Shown here piece after piece: positions 36,017 through 44,734 of a DNA stretch of 64,000 nucleotides. The notes under the pieces are model-generated. The model was not told the DNA's origin. It saw nothing but the letters and a program-made list of their open reading frames with translations, and searched no databases. The stretch comes from Pelomonas baiyunensis (GTDB lineage: Bacteria > Pseudomonadota > Gammaproteobacteria > Burkholderiales > Burkholderiaceae_C): assembly GCF_043555935.1 (NCBI RefSeq), contig NZ_JBIGIB010000001.1, positions 62,001 through 126,000 of the forward strand. Reading direction: 5' to 3'. A program made the translations under genes and the position numbers. Positions within the stretch are counted from its first letter, which is position 1, and the number at the start of each line of letters is the position of its first letter.

Positions 36017-37540
36017 TCACACCGGTTGAAGCCGAGCGGTGGCACGGGGCCGGCCGGCGTGCAGCAGGGCCAGGCCGATCAAGGCCAGGCCCGTGGCGGC
36101 GGTGAAGGCTTGGGCGGCGCCGGCGAACTTGGCCGCGGCCACGCAGGCGTCCCAGTGGCCGGCAATCAGCCCGGCGAGCAGCGTGCCGATGAACACCAGC
36201 GCGGCGCCGGCGCTGATGAGCGGCCGGTGGGCGGCGTGCAGGTCCAGCGCTGCGGCCATGTCCACGCGCTCGAAACGGCCGCGGAAGGCCAGCCAGAGCA
36301 CGCCCAGGCTGGTCAGGTGCATGAGCCCGGCGAACACGAACACGCCTTGCTGCGTGCCCGTCCACTGCACGGCCAGCGCGGCCAGCAGCGCGATGAACAT
36401 GCCGCCAATGCCGCCGGCGGTGGAGCCCAGGCCGATGACGGCGCCTGACACCTGCGTGGGAAAGAGGTCGGTGGCCGAGGTCAGCAGGTTGGCCGACCAA
36501 GCCTGGTGGCAGGCCGTGGCCAGCGTGATGAGGCCCACGCACAGTGCAAAGCTCTCGCTGTAGTACGCGGCGATCGCGCCGGGCATGCAGGCGGCGGCCA
36601 GGCCCATGGCCGTCATGCGGGCGCGGCCCACCGGCCAGCCGCGCTTCACCAGCGCGCCCGACAGCCAGCCGCCCGCGATGGAGCCCACACTCGACCCGAG
36701 ATAAATGACGGCCACCAACCCCGCGCTGGCCAGCGGGTTCTGGCCGCGTTCACGCTCCAGGTACGAGGGCAGCCAGAACAGGAAGAACCACCACACCGGG
36801 TCGGTCAGCAGCTTGGCCAACAGGAAGGGCCAGATGGCCCGCACGCGCAGCAGCGCCGTCCACGGCAGCTTCACCGCGGCCACGGCCGGCGGCTGGCCGG
36901 CCTGGATGTGGGCGAGCTCGGCCGGCGACAGGCGCGGGTGCTGGGCCGGCGCATGGAAGCTGCGCTGCCAGAACACCAGCCACGCCAGACCTGCCACGCC
37001 GATGGCGACAAACGCCGCCGGCCAGCCGAAGGTGACGGCCAGCCACACCGTCAGCGGCGAGGCGATGACGCCCAGCGCCGTGCCCGCGTTGAACAGGCCG
37101 GTGGCCAGCGCGCGCTCCTGCTGTGGGAACCACATCGCCACCGCCTTGATGGCCGACGGGAAATGCGCGGCCTCGGCCATGCCCAGCAGGAATCGCACGG
37201 CGACGAGCCCCAGCACGCCGGCCACCAACCCGTGCGCGGCCGCGGCGGCCGACCACAGCAGCAGCGCCACCGCCAGGCTGCGCTTCACGCCGAAGCGGTC
37301 GATGCCCACGCCGATCAGCGGCGGGAAGGCGGCGTAGGCGGTCGTGAAGGCGAAGGTGATCCAGCCGTAGTCGGCATCGGTCAGCGCCAGGCCGCCGGCC
37401 TCCAGCGGCTGCTGCAGGCGGGTTTTGAGCACCGACAGCGCGTTGCGGTCGATGTAGTTGATGGTGGTGGCCGCGAACAGCAGCGCACAGATGACCCAGC
37501 GCTGGCGGCCCAGCGGTGCGGCGGCCGGCCCGGTCATCAC
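36017..37540 (-). CDS. MFS transporter, ACS/hexuronate (ExuT-like) type
   Basis: 507 residues. Twelve helices in the anion:cation symporter pattern (ATTINYIDRNALSV, GVGIDRFGVKRSL, RFLLGMAEAAHFPSAIKA) are followed by an extra C-terminal hydrophobic stretch of two or three helices. Family members import hexuronates or sugar acids with protons. As the first gene of the operon and divergent from the GH67 gene, glucuronate, 4-O-methylglucuronate or an aldobiouronate is the expected cargo. Confidence 0.82.
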   Translation of the reverse strand: MMTGPAAAPLGRQRWVICALLFAATTINYIDRNALSVLKTRLQQPLEAGGLALTDADYGWITFAFTTAYAAFPPLIGVGIDRFGVKRSLAVALLLWSAAAAAHGLVAGVLGLVAVRFLLGMAEAAHFPSAIKAVAMWFPQQERALATGLFNAGTALGVIASPLTVWLAVTFGWPAAFVAIGVAGLAWLVFWQRSFHAPAQHPRLSPAELAHIQAGQPPAVAAVKLPWTALLRVRAIWPFLLAKLLTDPVWWFFLFWLPSYLERERGQNPLASAGLVAVIYLGSSVGSIAGGWLSGALVKRGWPVGRARMTAMGLAAACMPGAIAAYYSESFALCVGLITLATACHQAWSANLLTSATDLFPTQVSGAVIGLGSTAGGIGGMFIALLAALAVQWTGTQQGVFVFAGLMHLTSLGVLWLAFRGRFERVDMAAALDLHAAHRPLISAGAALVFIGTLLAGLIAGHWDACVAAAKFAGAAQAFTAATGLALIGLALLHAGRPRATARLQPV

Positions 37541-37667
37541 GCGGCTTTCAGCACGGCCCTGCGGGGCGCACAGGCGCCGGGGCAGGTGGCCGAAGCCAGG
37601 GTGGCGAGATCGAGCGTCAACGTGAGGTCTCCCGGGGCGCAGCTCGCGTGGGGGCTGCTTTTCAGAC

Positions 37668-37711
37668 TTGCGATGGACTGAAATGTAGCGCTACCATTTT
37701 GCTTTGTGCAA
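37668..37711. promoter_or_regulatory. Overlapping divergent promoters sharing one operator (xyl operon / GH67)
   Basis: The operator at 37681-37699 is AAATG-TAGCGCTACCATTT, the consensus palindrome with one base missing. Plus-strand promoter for GH67: TTGCGA (37668-37673), 18-base spacer, TACCAT (37692-37697). Minus-strand promoter for the xyl operon: TTGCAC (37711-37706), 18-base spacer, TACATT (37687-37682). Both -10 boxes lie inside the operator, so one bound repressor would shut both directions. Confidence 0.65.
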
Positions 37712-37776
37712 GCACGAAATCTCTAACATTTGCCGGCTTTCGGGGGAATCCCGGGGTGGCCCCGCGAGGAGACACG

Positions 37777-39915
37777 ATGAAGAACTGGGCCCAAGGCCTG
37801 AGGGCGCGGTGCGCGGCGTTGTGCCTCGCCCTGGCGCTGCTGCCGGCGCACGGAACCACCGAAGACGGCTACGACGTGTGGCTGCGCTACCGCCCACTGC
37901 CTGCGGCCGCCCAAGCGCGCGTGTGGGCGCAGGCCCGCAGCCTGGTGCATGCCGAGCCGGCGTCGCCCACGCTGCAGGCCGCCGTGGCGGAGTTGAAGCG
38001 CGGCGTGGCGGGGCTCACCGGCCATGAGCCCAAGGTGGCCCGCCAGCCGACGGCGGGGGCGCTGATGCTGGTCACGCCGGCCACTGCGCCGGCCGGCGTG
38101 GCGCTGCCGTGGGGCGAGCTCGGTGCTGAGGGCTACGCGCTGCGCAGCCTGACGCTGCAGGGCCGCGCGGTGACGCTGATTGCCGCCTGCACCGACCGGG
38201 GCCTGCTGTACGGCAGCTTTGCCTGGCTGCGCGCGGCGCAGACCGGGGCCGACCTGGCGGCGCTGAACCAACAGTCCACGCCGAAAGTGGCCTTGCGCCT
38301 GCTCAACCACTGGGACAACCTGGACCGCACGGTCGAGCGCGGCTACGCCGGCGCGTCCATTTGGGACTGGTGGAAGCTGCCCGACCTCGTCGACGCGCGC
38401 TACACCGACTACGCCCGCGCCAACGCCTCGCTGGGCGTCAACGGCACGGTGCTGAACAACGTGAACGCCAAGGCCGAGTCGCTGACCGCGCCCTTCCTGG
38501 CCAAGGCGGCGGCGGTGGCGAACGTGCTGCGGCCCTACGGCATCAAGGTGTGGCTGTCGGCCCGCTTCTCCGCGCCCAAGGACCTGGGTGGCCTGCCCAC
38601 GGCCGACCCGCTGGACCCGGCGGTGCGCGCCTGGTGGAAGGCCAAGGCCGACGAGATCTACCGCGCAATACCGGACTTCGGGGGCTTTCTGGTGAAAGCC
38701 AATTCCGAGGGGCAGCCCGGCCCGCAGGACTACGGCCGCACGCATGCCGACGGCGCCAACCTGCTGGCCGAGGCGCTGCGCCCCCATGGCGGCCAGGTCA
38801 TGTGGCGGGCCTTTGTGTACGCGCCCGACACCGGCGACCGCGCCATGCAGGGCTACGCCGAGTTCCAGCCGCTGGACGGGCGGTTCGCGCCCAACGTCAT
38901 CGTGCAGGTGAAGAACGGCGCCGTCGACTTCCAGCCCCGCGAGCCCTTCCACCCGCTGTTCGGCGCCATGCCGAAAACGCCGCTCGCGCTGGAGTTGCAG
39001 ATCACCAAGGAGTACCTGGGCTTCTCTACCCATCTTGTGTACCTGGGGCCGCTGTTCGAGGAGGTGCTGCGCGCCGACACGCGCCGTCAGCCGCAGGGGG
39101 CCACCGTGGCGCAGCAGGTCACGGCCATCGCCGGCGTGGCCAACATCGGCACCGACCGCAGCTGGTGCGGCTCGCAGTTCGACTGCGCCAACTGGTACGC
39201 CTTTGGCCGCCTGGCGTGGGATGCCGACCTGAGCGCGGAGGCCGTGGCGCGCGAGTGGGTGCAGCAGACCTTCACCACCGCGCCCGGTGCGGTGCGCACC
39301 CTCACCGCGCTGATGGCCACCTCGCGCGAGGCGGTGGTGGACTACATGACCCCGCTCGGCTTGCACCACCTGATGGGCACCGGCCACCACCACGGCCCCG
39401 CGCCCTGGGTGAACGACCTGGAGCGGGCCGACTGGAACCCCACCTACTTCCACCGCGCCGGGCGCGACGGCATCGGCTTCGACCGCACGCCCACGGGCAG
39501 CAACGCCGTGGCGCAGTACGCGCCCGAGTGGGCGGCGCGCTTGAGCCGGCCCGAGAGCACGCCCGAGGACTGGCTGCTGTGGTTCCACCACCTGCCGTGG
39601 GACCACCGCATGGCTTCGGGCCGCACGCTGTGGGCCGAGCTCATCGCCCGCTACGACCGGGGCGAAGCCCGCGTGGCCGAGATGCGCGCGCAGTGGGCCG
39701 CGGTGCGGGCCGACATCGACCCCGCCCGCCATGCCGAGGTGGCCGCGTACCTGGCGGTGCAAGCCGCCGAGGCGCGCTGGTGGCGCGACGCCTGCGTGGC
39801 GTACTTCCAGTCGGTGTCGGGCCTGCCGCTGCCGGCCGGCACGCGGCCGCCCGAGCGCACGTTGCAGGCGTACAAAGCCCTGCGCTTCAATTTCGCTCCC
39901 GGCCGGGGCGGGTGA
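37777..39915 (+). CDS. aguA: GH67 alpha-glucuronidase, with signal peptide
   Basis: 712 residues. A signal peptide (to about residue 26) means it is exported, whereas many GH67 enzymes are cytoplasmic. Catalytic E311 (KANSEGQPGP), D384 (VDFQPREP) and E412 (QITKEYLG) keep the spacing seen in the Cellvibrio enzyme. It removes (4-O-methyl)glucuronic acid from the non-reducing end of aldouronic acids. The start is supported by GCGAGGAGA just upstream. Divergent from the xyl operon and followed by the lacI-family gene. Confidence 0.94.
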   Translation: MKNWAQGLRARCAALCLALALLPAHGTTEDGYDVWLRYRPLPAAAQARVWAQARSLVHAEPASPTLQAAVAELKRGVAGLTGHEPKVARQPTAGALMLVTPATAPAGVALPWGELGAEGYALRSLTLQGRAVTLIAACTDRGLLYGSFAWLRAAQTGADLAALNQQSTPKVALRLLNHWDNLDRTVERGYAGASIWDWWKLPDLVDARYTDYARANASLGVNGTVLNNVNAKAESLTAPFLAKAAAVANVLRPYGIKVWLSARFSAPKDLGGLPTADPLDPAVRAWWKAKADEIYRAIPDFGGFLVKANSEGQPGPQDYGRTHADGANLLAEALRPHGGQVMWRAFVYAPDTGDRAMQGYAEFQPLDGRFAPNVIVQVKNGAVDFQPREPFHPLFGAMPKTPLALELQITKEYLGFSTHLVYLGPLFEEVLRADTRRQPQGATVAQQVTAIAGVANIGTDRSWCGSQFDCANWYAFGRLAWDADLSAEAVAREWVQQTFTTAPGAVRTLTALMATSREAVVDYMTPLGLHHLMGTGHHHGPAPWVNDLERADWNPTYFHRAGRDGIGFDRTPTGSNAVAQYAPEWAARLSRPESTPEDWLLWFHHLPWDHRMASGRTLWAELIARYDRGEARVAEMRAQWAAVRADIDPARHAEVAAYLAVQAAEARWWRDACVAYFQSVSGLPLPAGTRPPERTLQAYKALRFNFAPGRGG

Positions 39916-39929
39916 GTCGGCTCCAAATA

Positions 39930-39943
39930 TGATTGCGCAAACA
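39930..39943. promoter_or_regulatory. LacI-type site TGATTGCGCAAACA before the lacI-family gene
   Basis: A 14-mer with central CG, between the GH67 stop and the regulator start. Thirteen of 14 bases equal the site at 18337-18350 before GH115, suggesting autoregulation plus control of GH115. Confidence 0.45.
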
Positions 39944-39969
39944 ACCGCCACACCATCCGAGGGATTCCT

Positions 39970-41058
39970 TTGAAGCCAAGCGCTCGAGCCGGTCGCAGCA
40001 CCAAGGTCGCCACCATCGCCGACGTCGCCAAGCTCGCCGGGGTGTCGCCGATGACGGTGTCGCGGGTCATCAACGGGGAACAGAACGTGCGCCCCGGCAC
40101 CCGCGAAAAGGTGCAGGCCGCCGTGGCCGAGCTCAACTACATGCCCAACCAGGCGGCGCGCCACCTGGCCGGCTCCGAGCCCATCCGCATCGGCATGCTC
40201 TACATCGACCCGAGCGCCGGCTACCTCAACGAGTTCCTGATCGGCCTGCTCAACAAGGCCAGCCTGCGCCACGTGCAGCTGGTGGTGCAGCGCTGCGAGG
40301 CGGCGCGCGAGGGCGAGGAAAAGCCGGTGGCCGAGATGATTGCCAACGGCATCGACGGCCTCATCCTGCCGCCGCCGTTCTGCGATTCGCAGCCCCTGCT
40401 CAAGCTCGTGGCCGAGACCGACACGCCCGCCGTGGCCGTGTCCAGCGGCGTGCCGCCGGAGTCGGTGTGCGCCGTGGGCATTGACGACTACCAGGCCGCG
40501 TACGAGATGACGCGCCACCTGCTGACGCTGGGCCACCACCGCCTGGGTTTCATCATTGGCGACCCCTACCAAAGCAGCAGCGCGCGGCGCCTGGCGGGCT
40601 TCCACGCCGCGATGGCCGATGCCGGCCTGAACATCGCCGAAGAAGAAGTTGTGGCCCAGGGCATGTTCACCTACCGCTCGGGCCTGGACGCGGCCGAGCA
40701 GCTGCTGTCGCAGGAGCGCCGCCCCACAGCCATCTTCGCCAGCAACGACGACATGGCGGCCGCCACCGTGGCCATTGCCCACCGCCTGGGTCTGGACGTG
40801 CCGAGCGACCTCACCGTCGTCGGCTTCGACGATGCCCCCCTGGCCACCACCATCTGGCCCGAACTCACCACTGTGCGTCAGCCCATCATGGAAATGGCCG
40901 GCGCGGCGGTGGACCTGCTGGTGCGCCACATCAAGGCGCGCCGCACCGGAGAGCCTCTGCCCTGCGAGCATGAGCTCATGGATTTCGAACTGGTCCGACG
41001 CCAGTCCGACGCCGCACCGCGGCTGAGACCGAAGCCCCTCGCCCAGACGCGCCGCTGA
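39970..41058 (+). CDS. LacI-family transcriptional regulator
   Basis: 362 residues. The N-terminal HTH and hinge helix are typical (TIADVAKLAGVSPMTVSRV, then NQAARHLAG), followed by a periplasmic-binding-protein-like effector domain ending before a short basic tail. TTG start with GAGGG upstream. Its position between GH67 and uronate dehydrogenase suggests control of glucuronoxylan/uronate genes. Candidate targets are the TGATTGCGYAAACA sites and, less surely, the AAATGGTAGCGCTACCATTT palindromes. The repeat copy B begins at its stop codon. Confidence 0.9.
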   Translation: MKPSARAGRSTKVATIADVAKLAGVSPMTVSRVINGEQNVRPGTREKVQAAVAELNYMPNQAARHLAGSEPIRIGMLYIDPSAGYLNEFLIGLLNKASLRHVQLVVQRCEAAREGEEKPVAEMIANGIDGLILPPPFCDSQPLLKLVAETDTPAVAVSSGVPPESVCAVGIDDYQAAYEMTRHLLTLGHHRLGFIIGDPYQSSSARRLAGFHAAMADAGLNIAEEEVVAQGMFTYRSGLDAAEQLLSQERRPTAIFASNDDMAAATVAIAHRLGLDVPSDLTVVGFDDAPLATTIWPELTTVRQPIMEMAGAAVDLLVRHIKARRTGEPLPCEHELMDFELVRRQSDAAPRLRPKPLAQTRR

Positions 41059-41150
41059 ACACGGTCGAGTCTGGTCGGTCCCCCGAGGGGACGGCAATGC
41101 TTGAGGCATGGAGCCGCAAGCACATCGCCTGCCGGCAGGCTTGGGGCGGC
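41052..41150 (+). repeat. Dispersed intergenic repeat, copy B
   Basis: The first bases overlap the regulator's stop codon. The sequence is nearly identical to the minus strand of 30164-30250 and ends with GGCTTGGGGCGGCCCGGCGC, which is also found in shortened form at 52770-52795. It fills the 127-bp gap before udh. Confidence 0.65.
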
Positions 41151-41185
41151 CCGGCGCTCAGCCAACGGTGAAACCCGCGATCTCG

Positions 41186-42025
41186 ATGAGCGACGACATG
41201 GAACGACTTTCTGCTCCGCGCTTCAAGCGCCTGCTGCTGACCGGCGCTGCCGGCAACCTGGGCCGCGTGTTGCGCCCGCGCCTGAAGGCGTATTGCGAGG
41301 TGCTGCGCCTGTCCGACCTCAGCCCCATGGACCCGGCCGGTGAGGGCGAGGAGGTGGTGCAGGCCCCGCTGGAAGACCTGGCCGCGATGCAGTCGCTGCT
41401 GCAGGACGTGGACGCCGTGCTGCACTTCGGCGGCGTGTCGGTGGAAAAGCCGTTCGACGTGGTGCTGCCGGCCAACATCGTCGGGGCCTACAACGTGTAC
41501 GAGGCGGCCCGCCAGCGCGGTGTGCGCCGCATCGTGTTCGCCAGCTCCAACCACGTGACGGGCTTTTACAGCCAGGGCGAAACGATCACGCCCCAGGCCA
41601 CGCCGCGGCCGGACAGCTACTACGGCTTGTCCAAGGCCTTTGGCGAGAACCTGGCGCAGTTCTACTTCGACCGCTACGGGCTGGAGACGGTCACGCTGCG
41701 CATCGGCTCCAGCTGGCCGGTGCCCACGGACCGGCGCATGCTGTCCAGCTGGCTGAGCTACGACGACCTGGAGCGCCTCATCGTGGCCGCGCTCAGCGCG
41801 CCGGTGGTGGGCCACAGCGTCATCTACGGCGTGAGCGACAACCGCTCGACCTGGTGGGACAACCGCACGGCGAGTCACATCGGCTACCGCCCGCAGGACA
41901 GCTCGGAGCCCTGGCGCGCCGAGGTGGAAGCGGCCCAGCCCTACGAGGACCCGAGCCGGCCCGACGTGCGCTGCCAGGGCGGCGGCTTCGTGGTGCTCGG
42001 CCCCTTCGAGAAAGCCCCGGAATGA
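41186..42025 (+). CDS. udh: Uronate dehydrogenase
   Basis: 279 residues of the short-chain dehydrogenase/epimerase family. The NAD motif GAAGNLG (20-26), the family segment FASSNHVTGFY and catalytic Y146-x3-K150 match known uronate dehydrogenases. It oxidises D-glucuronate or D-galacturonate to the aldaro-lactone, the first step of oxidative uronate breakdown. The ATG at 41186 lacks a good ribosome site; ATG 41198 or GTG 41168 are alternatives. Its stop overlaps the lactonase start (ATGA). Confidence 0.9.
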   Translation: MSDDMERLSAPRFKRLLLTGAAGNLGRVLRPRLKAYCEVLRLSDLSPMDPAGEGEEVVQAPLEDLAAMQSLLQDVDAVLHFGGVSVEKPFDVVLPANIVGAYNVYEAARQRGVRRIVFASSNHVTGFYSQGETITPQATPRPDSYYGLSKAFGENLAQFYFDRYGLETVTLRIGSSWPVPTDRRMLSSWLSYDDLERLIVAALSAPVVGHSVIYGVSDNRSTWWDNRTASHIGYRPQDSSEPWRAEVEAAQPYEDPSRPDVRCQGGGFVVLGPFEKAPE

Positions 42026-42984
42026 ACATCGCTTTCACCCCCAACGCCCGCCGGCCGGACCCCGCCATCGAGGTGTTCGACGACGCCTTCCTGCCGCTGC
42101 GCCTGTTCGCCGCCGGCGTGGAGCAGCTGTTCACCGGCCTGGCCTGGGCCGAGGGGCCGGTGTGGTTTGGCGACGGGCGCTACCTGCTGGTGTCCGACAT
42201 CCCCAACAACCGCATCCTGCGCTGGGACGAAACGACGGGCGCGGTCAGCGACTTCCGCAACCCCAGCCACAACGCCAACGGCCACGTGCGCGACGCGCAA
42301 GGGCGCCTGGTGAGCTGCGAGCACCTCACCCGCCGCATCACCCGCACCGAGTACGACGGCCGCATCACCGTGCTGGCCGACCGTTATGACGGCAAGCGCC
42401 TGAACTCGCCCAACGACATCACCTGCGCCGCCGACGGCAGCCTGTGGTTCAGCGACCCGAGCTTCGGCATTGCCAGCGATTTCGAGGGCGAGCGCGCCGA
42501 GCAGGAGCTGCCGCACGGCGTGTACCGCATCGACGGCGCGACCGGTGAACTCTCGCTGCAGCTGGACGACCTGAACGGCCCCAACGGCCTGGCCTTCAGC
42601 CCGGACGGGCAGACGCTGTACGTCATTGAAAGCCGTGCCAAGCCGCACCGGCTGATCTGGGCCTACGACGTGGCCGGTGCGCAGCTGTCCAACCAGCGCC
42701 TGCTCATCGACGCCGGTGGCCCCGGCGCCTTCGACGGCATGGCGGTGGACGTGCAGGGCAACCTCTGGTGCGGCTTCGGCGGCGACGGCAGCCGGGGCGC
42801 CGACCCCGCGCAGCTGGACGGCGTGCGGGTGTACAGCCCGGCGGGCACCTTGCTGGCCCACATCCACCTGCCCGAGCGCTGCGCCAACCTGTGCTTCGGT
42901 GGCGCCAAGGGCAATCGCTTGTTCATGGCCAGCACGCACTCGGTGTACGCGTTGTATGTGAACACGCGCGGCGCGGTGCGCTGA
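42022..42984 (+). CDS. SMP-30/gluconolactonase-family lactonase
   Basis: 320 residues forming a six-bladed propeller. Metal ligands E44 (WAEGPVW), N131 (NSPNDI) and D238 (FDGMAVD) are conserved. Coupled to udh, it most likely opens glucaro- or galactaro-1,5-lactone. Glucarate/galactarate dehydratase and keto-deoxyglucarate dehydratase are not in the window, but the dioxovalerate dehydrogenase at 15639 could finish the route. 4-O-methylated substrates are another possibility. Confidence 0.88.
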   Translation: MNIAFTPNARRPDPAIEVFDDAFLPLRLFAAGVEQLFTGLAWAEGPVWFGDGRYLLVSDIPNNRILRWDETTGAVSDFRNPSHNANGHVRDAQGRLVSCEHLTRRITRTEYDGRITVLADRYDGKRLNSPNDITCAADGSLWFSDPSFGIASDFEGERAEQELPHGVYRIDGATGELSLQLDDLNGPNGLAFSPDGQTLYVIESRAKPHRLIWAYDVAGAQLSNQRLLIDAGGPGAFDGMAVDVQGNLWCGFGGDGSRGADPAQLDGVRVYSPAGTLLAHIHLPERCANLCFGGAKGNRLFMASTHSVYALYVNTRGAVR

Positions 42985-43042
42985 ACCTCGTTGAGCTGAG
43001 CTGAGCGGTGCGCCCCGCCCGCCGCCCGCGGGCGCTTCAGCG

Positions 43043-43819
43043 TCAGGGCTGCGGGTTTCGCATCCAGGCGGCGATGTCCTTGGCCACTTGGGCTTCCATG
43101 CCGATGAAGCCGTGCCAGTGCAACGCCTCGCACGGGTCGCCGCTGGGGTTGGCGCCGCCGGTCACGAGCATCTGCCGCTTGACCGGTGCGGCGGTCAGCT
43201 TGCGCAGGATCCAGTCGGTTTCGTGTGACTGGGTGATGGGGCAGGCGTCTTGCTGGTGGTGGTAGACCAGCACCGGCAACCGGATGCGGTCGATGGCCTG
43301 CTGTGGCACGGCCGCCGGCTGGCGAAAGCTGGTGATGGAGGCCGTGAGCACCACGCCGGCCAACTGTGCTTGCAGCGCAATGCCCAGCGCGGCGGCCGAC
43401 ACCGTGCCTCGGCTGGTGCCCACCAGCCACACCGGCTGCGCGGCCTGCTGCTGCACGCTGGCCAGAATGGCCGTGACGTCCGCCGCGTGCGCCGCCGAAG
43501 TGCGCCAGGCGTCGTCCATCTGGCGCTTGTCTGACGGGTTGCCCACCAGCGCCACGTTGAGGTTCTCGCCGCGGAAGAGCTCGCGGCTGCGGATCAGGAA
43601 GTTGTTGGATTGCGGCTGACCGTCGCGGTAGCCGATGCCACCGCCGCCGCCTGAAAACAGCAGCACCGTGGCGGTGGCGCCGTCCTTGGGCATCCACCAG
43701 TAGCTGATGGACTCCGAGCCCCGCGTGGGCACTTGCACCAGGCGGTCTTGGGCGTGGGCGGCGGTGCCCAGCGCGGCCACGCACAGGCTCAGCAAACGAA
43801 GGACGGGGGCAGGGCGCAT
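43043..43819 (-). CDS. Alpha/beta hydrolase, exported, function unknown
   Basis: 258 residues with signal peptide (to about residue 23). Nucleophile elbow GTSRG (S136), glycine-rich oxyanion region LLFSGGGGGIG, and a late His in LHWHGF complete a likely triad with an acid in the QQDACP loop. The small size and short lid suggest a carboxylesterase. It sits between the lactonase and gntR genes in the opposite direction, so a role in xylan de-esterification (acetyl, feruloyl or glucuronoyl ester) is conceivable but unproven. Confidence 0.75.
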   Translation of the reverse strand: MRPAPVLRLLSLCVAALGTAAHAQDRLVQVPTRGSESISYWWMPKDGATATVLLFSGGGGGIGYRDGQPQSNNFLIRSRELFRGENLNVALVGNPSDKRQMDDAWRTSAAHAADVTAILASVQQQAAQPVWLVGTSRGTVSAAALGIALQAQLAGVVLTASITSFRQPAAVPQQAIDRIRLPVLVYHHQQDACPITQSHETDWILRKLTAAPVKRQMLVTGGANPSGDPCEALHWHGFIGMEAQVAKDIAAWMRNPQP

Positions 43820-43866
43820 GGTGAGTCGGCAGTGGTGAAGGGGGCGCGCGGTGTGTGGGCGCGGCG

Positions 43867-44547
43867 TCAGGCCATGATGAGGAATTCCGGGTGGCGGCGG
43901 TGGATCTCGTCCACCGAGGCCAGCGTGCCGGTCAGGTGCTCGCGCACGGCCTGCTCGGCGGCCGCCGCGTCGCCGGCTTCAATGGCCTGCACGATGGCCT
44001 CGTGGCCGCCCATGATGGAGGCGGCCTTGCCGTCAGCCGGCACGTGCAGCAGGCGCAGCCGGTCCACATGGCCACTCATGCGTGTCACCACCGTCCACAG
44101 CCGCGGCAGGCCGGCGGCCACGTACATGAGGCGGTGGAACTCCTTGTCGGCCGCGATGAAGGCGGGGTAGTTCTTGGCCGCGGCCAGGGTGTTCTGCACC
44201 GCCAGTTGGGCGCGCAGGGCTTGCAGCACGGCCGGGTCCGGCGCGGCGGCCAGCAGCCGGGCGATCTCCAGTTCCACCGCACGGCGCAGCACGTGCGCCT
44301 CGCGGGCGGCCGGCACGTCGATGCGGCTGACCTGTGTGGTGGCCTGGGCGCGAATCAGCACCAGGCCCTCTTCGCCCAGGCGGATGAGGGCGTCGCGCAC
44401 CGGGGTCTGGCTCACGCCGAAAGACTGCGCCAACTCGGCCCGGTCCAGCAACTGGCCGGGCGCCAGTTCCAGCGACACGATGGCCGTGCGCAGGGCTTCC
44501 AGCACCTGGGGTGCGGCGTGGCGGGTGGGGTCGAGCGTGAAGTTCAT
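43867..44547 (-). CDS. GntR-family regulator, FadR/FCD subfamily
   Basis: 226 residues. Winged HTH (LAQSFGVSQTPVRDALIRL) followed by an FCD effector domain with the usual metal-site residues (D and H in ADKEFH, H in GGHEAIV, H in VREHLTG). FCD regulators commonly sense sugar acids or aldarates. Divergent from the large TonB receptor and near udh/lactonase, it probably responds to glucuronate or glucarate. The start at 44547 was chosen over an upstream ATG because the HTH follows normally. Confidence 0.88.
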   Translation of the reverse strand: MNFTLDPTRHAAPQVLEALRTAIVSLELAPGQLLDRAELAQSFGVSQTPVRDALIRLGEEGLVLIRAQATTQVSRIDVPAAREAHVLRRAVELEIARLLAAAPDPAVLQALRAQLAVQNTLAAAKNYPAFIAADKEFHRLMYVAAGLPRLWTVVTRMSGHVDRLRLLHVPADGKAASIMGGHEAIVQAIEAGDAAAAEQAVREHLTGTLASVDEIHRRHPEFLIMA

Positions 44548-44709
44548 CGGGGTCCGGGGCGCCCGCGCGTTCACGCGGACCGGGCGCATTGTGCGGTGTG
44601 TGCGGGCGGGGCTGGGCGGTGTCTGCCACCGGGGAGTCTTGCGGGTTGATAGCGGTATCTGATGTCCGTCAATCCTTCATCTTTCCATCCACAATGAGTC
44701 GGATTTCCA

Positions 44710-44723
44710 ACTAATACATTAGT
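44710..44723. promoter_or_regulatory. Perfect dyad ACTAATACATTAGT, candidate GntR operator
   Basis: Six-base arms with a two-base spacer in the gntR/receptor divergent gap, just upstream of the receptor -35 box. The AT-rich core is out of keeping with the surrounding GC content. The adjacent GntR regulator is the obvious candidate binder. Confidence 0.5.
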
Positions 44724-44734
44724 ACACACCCTCG

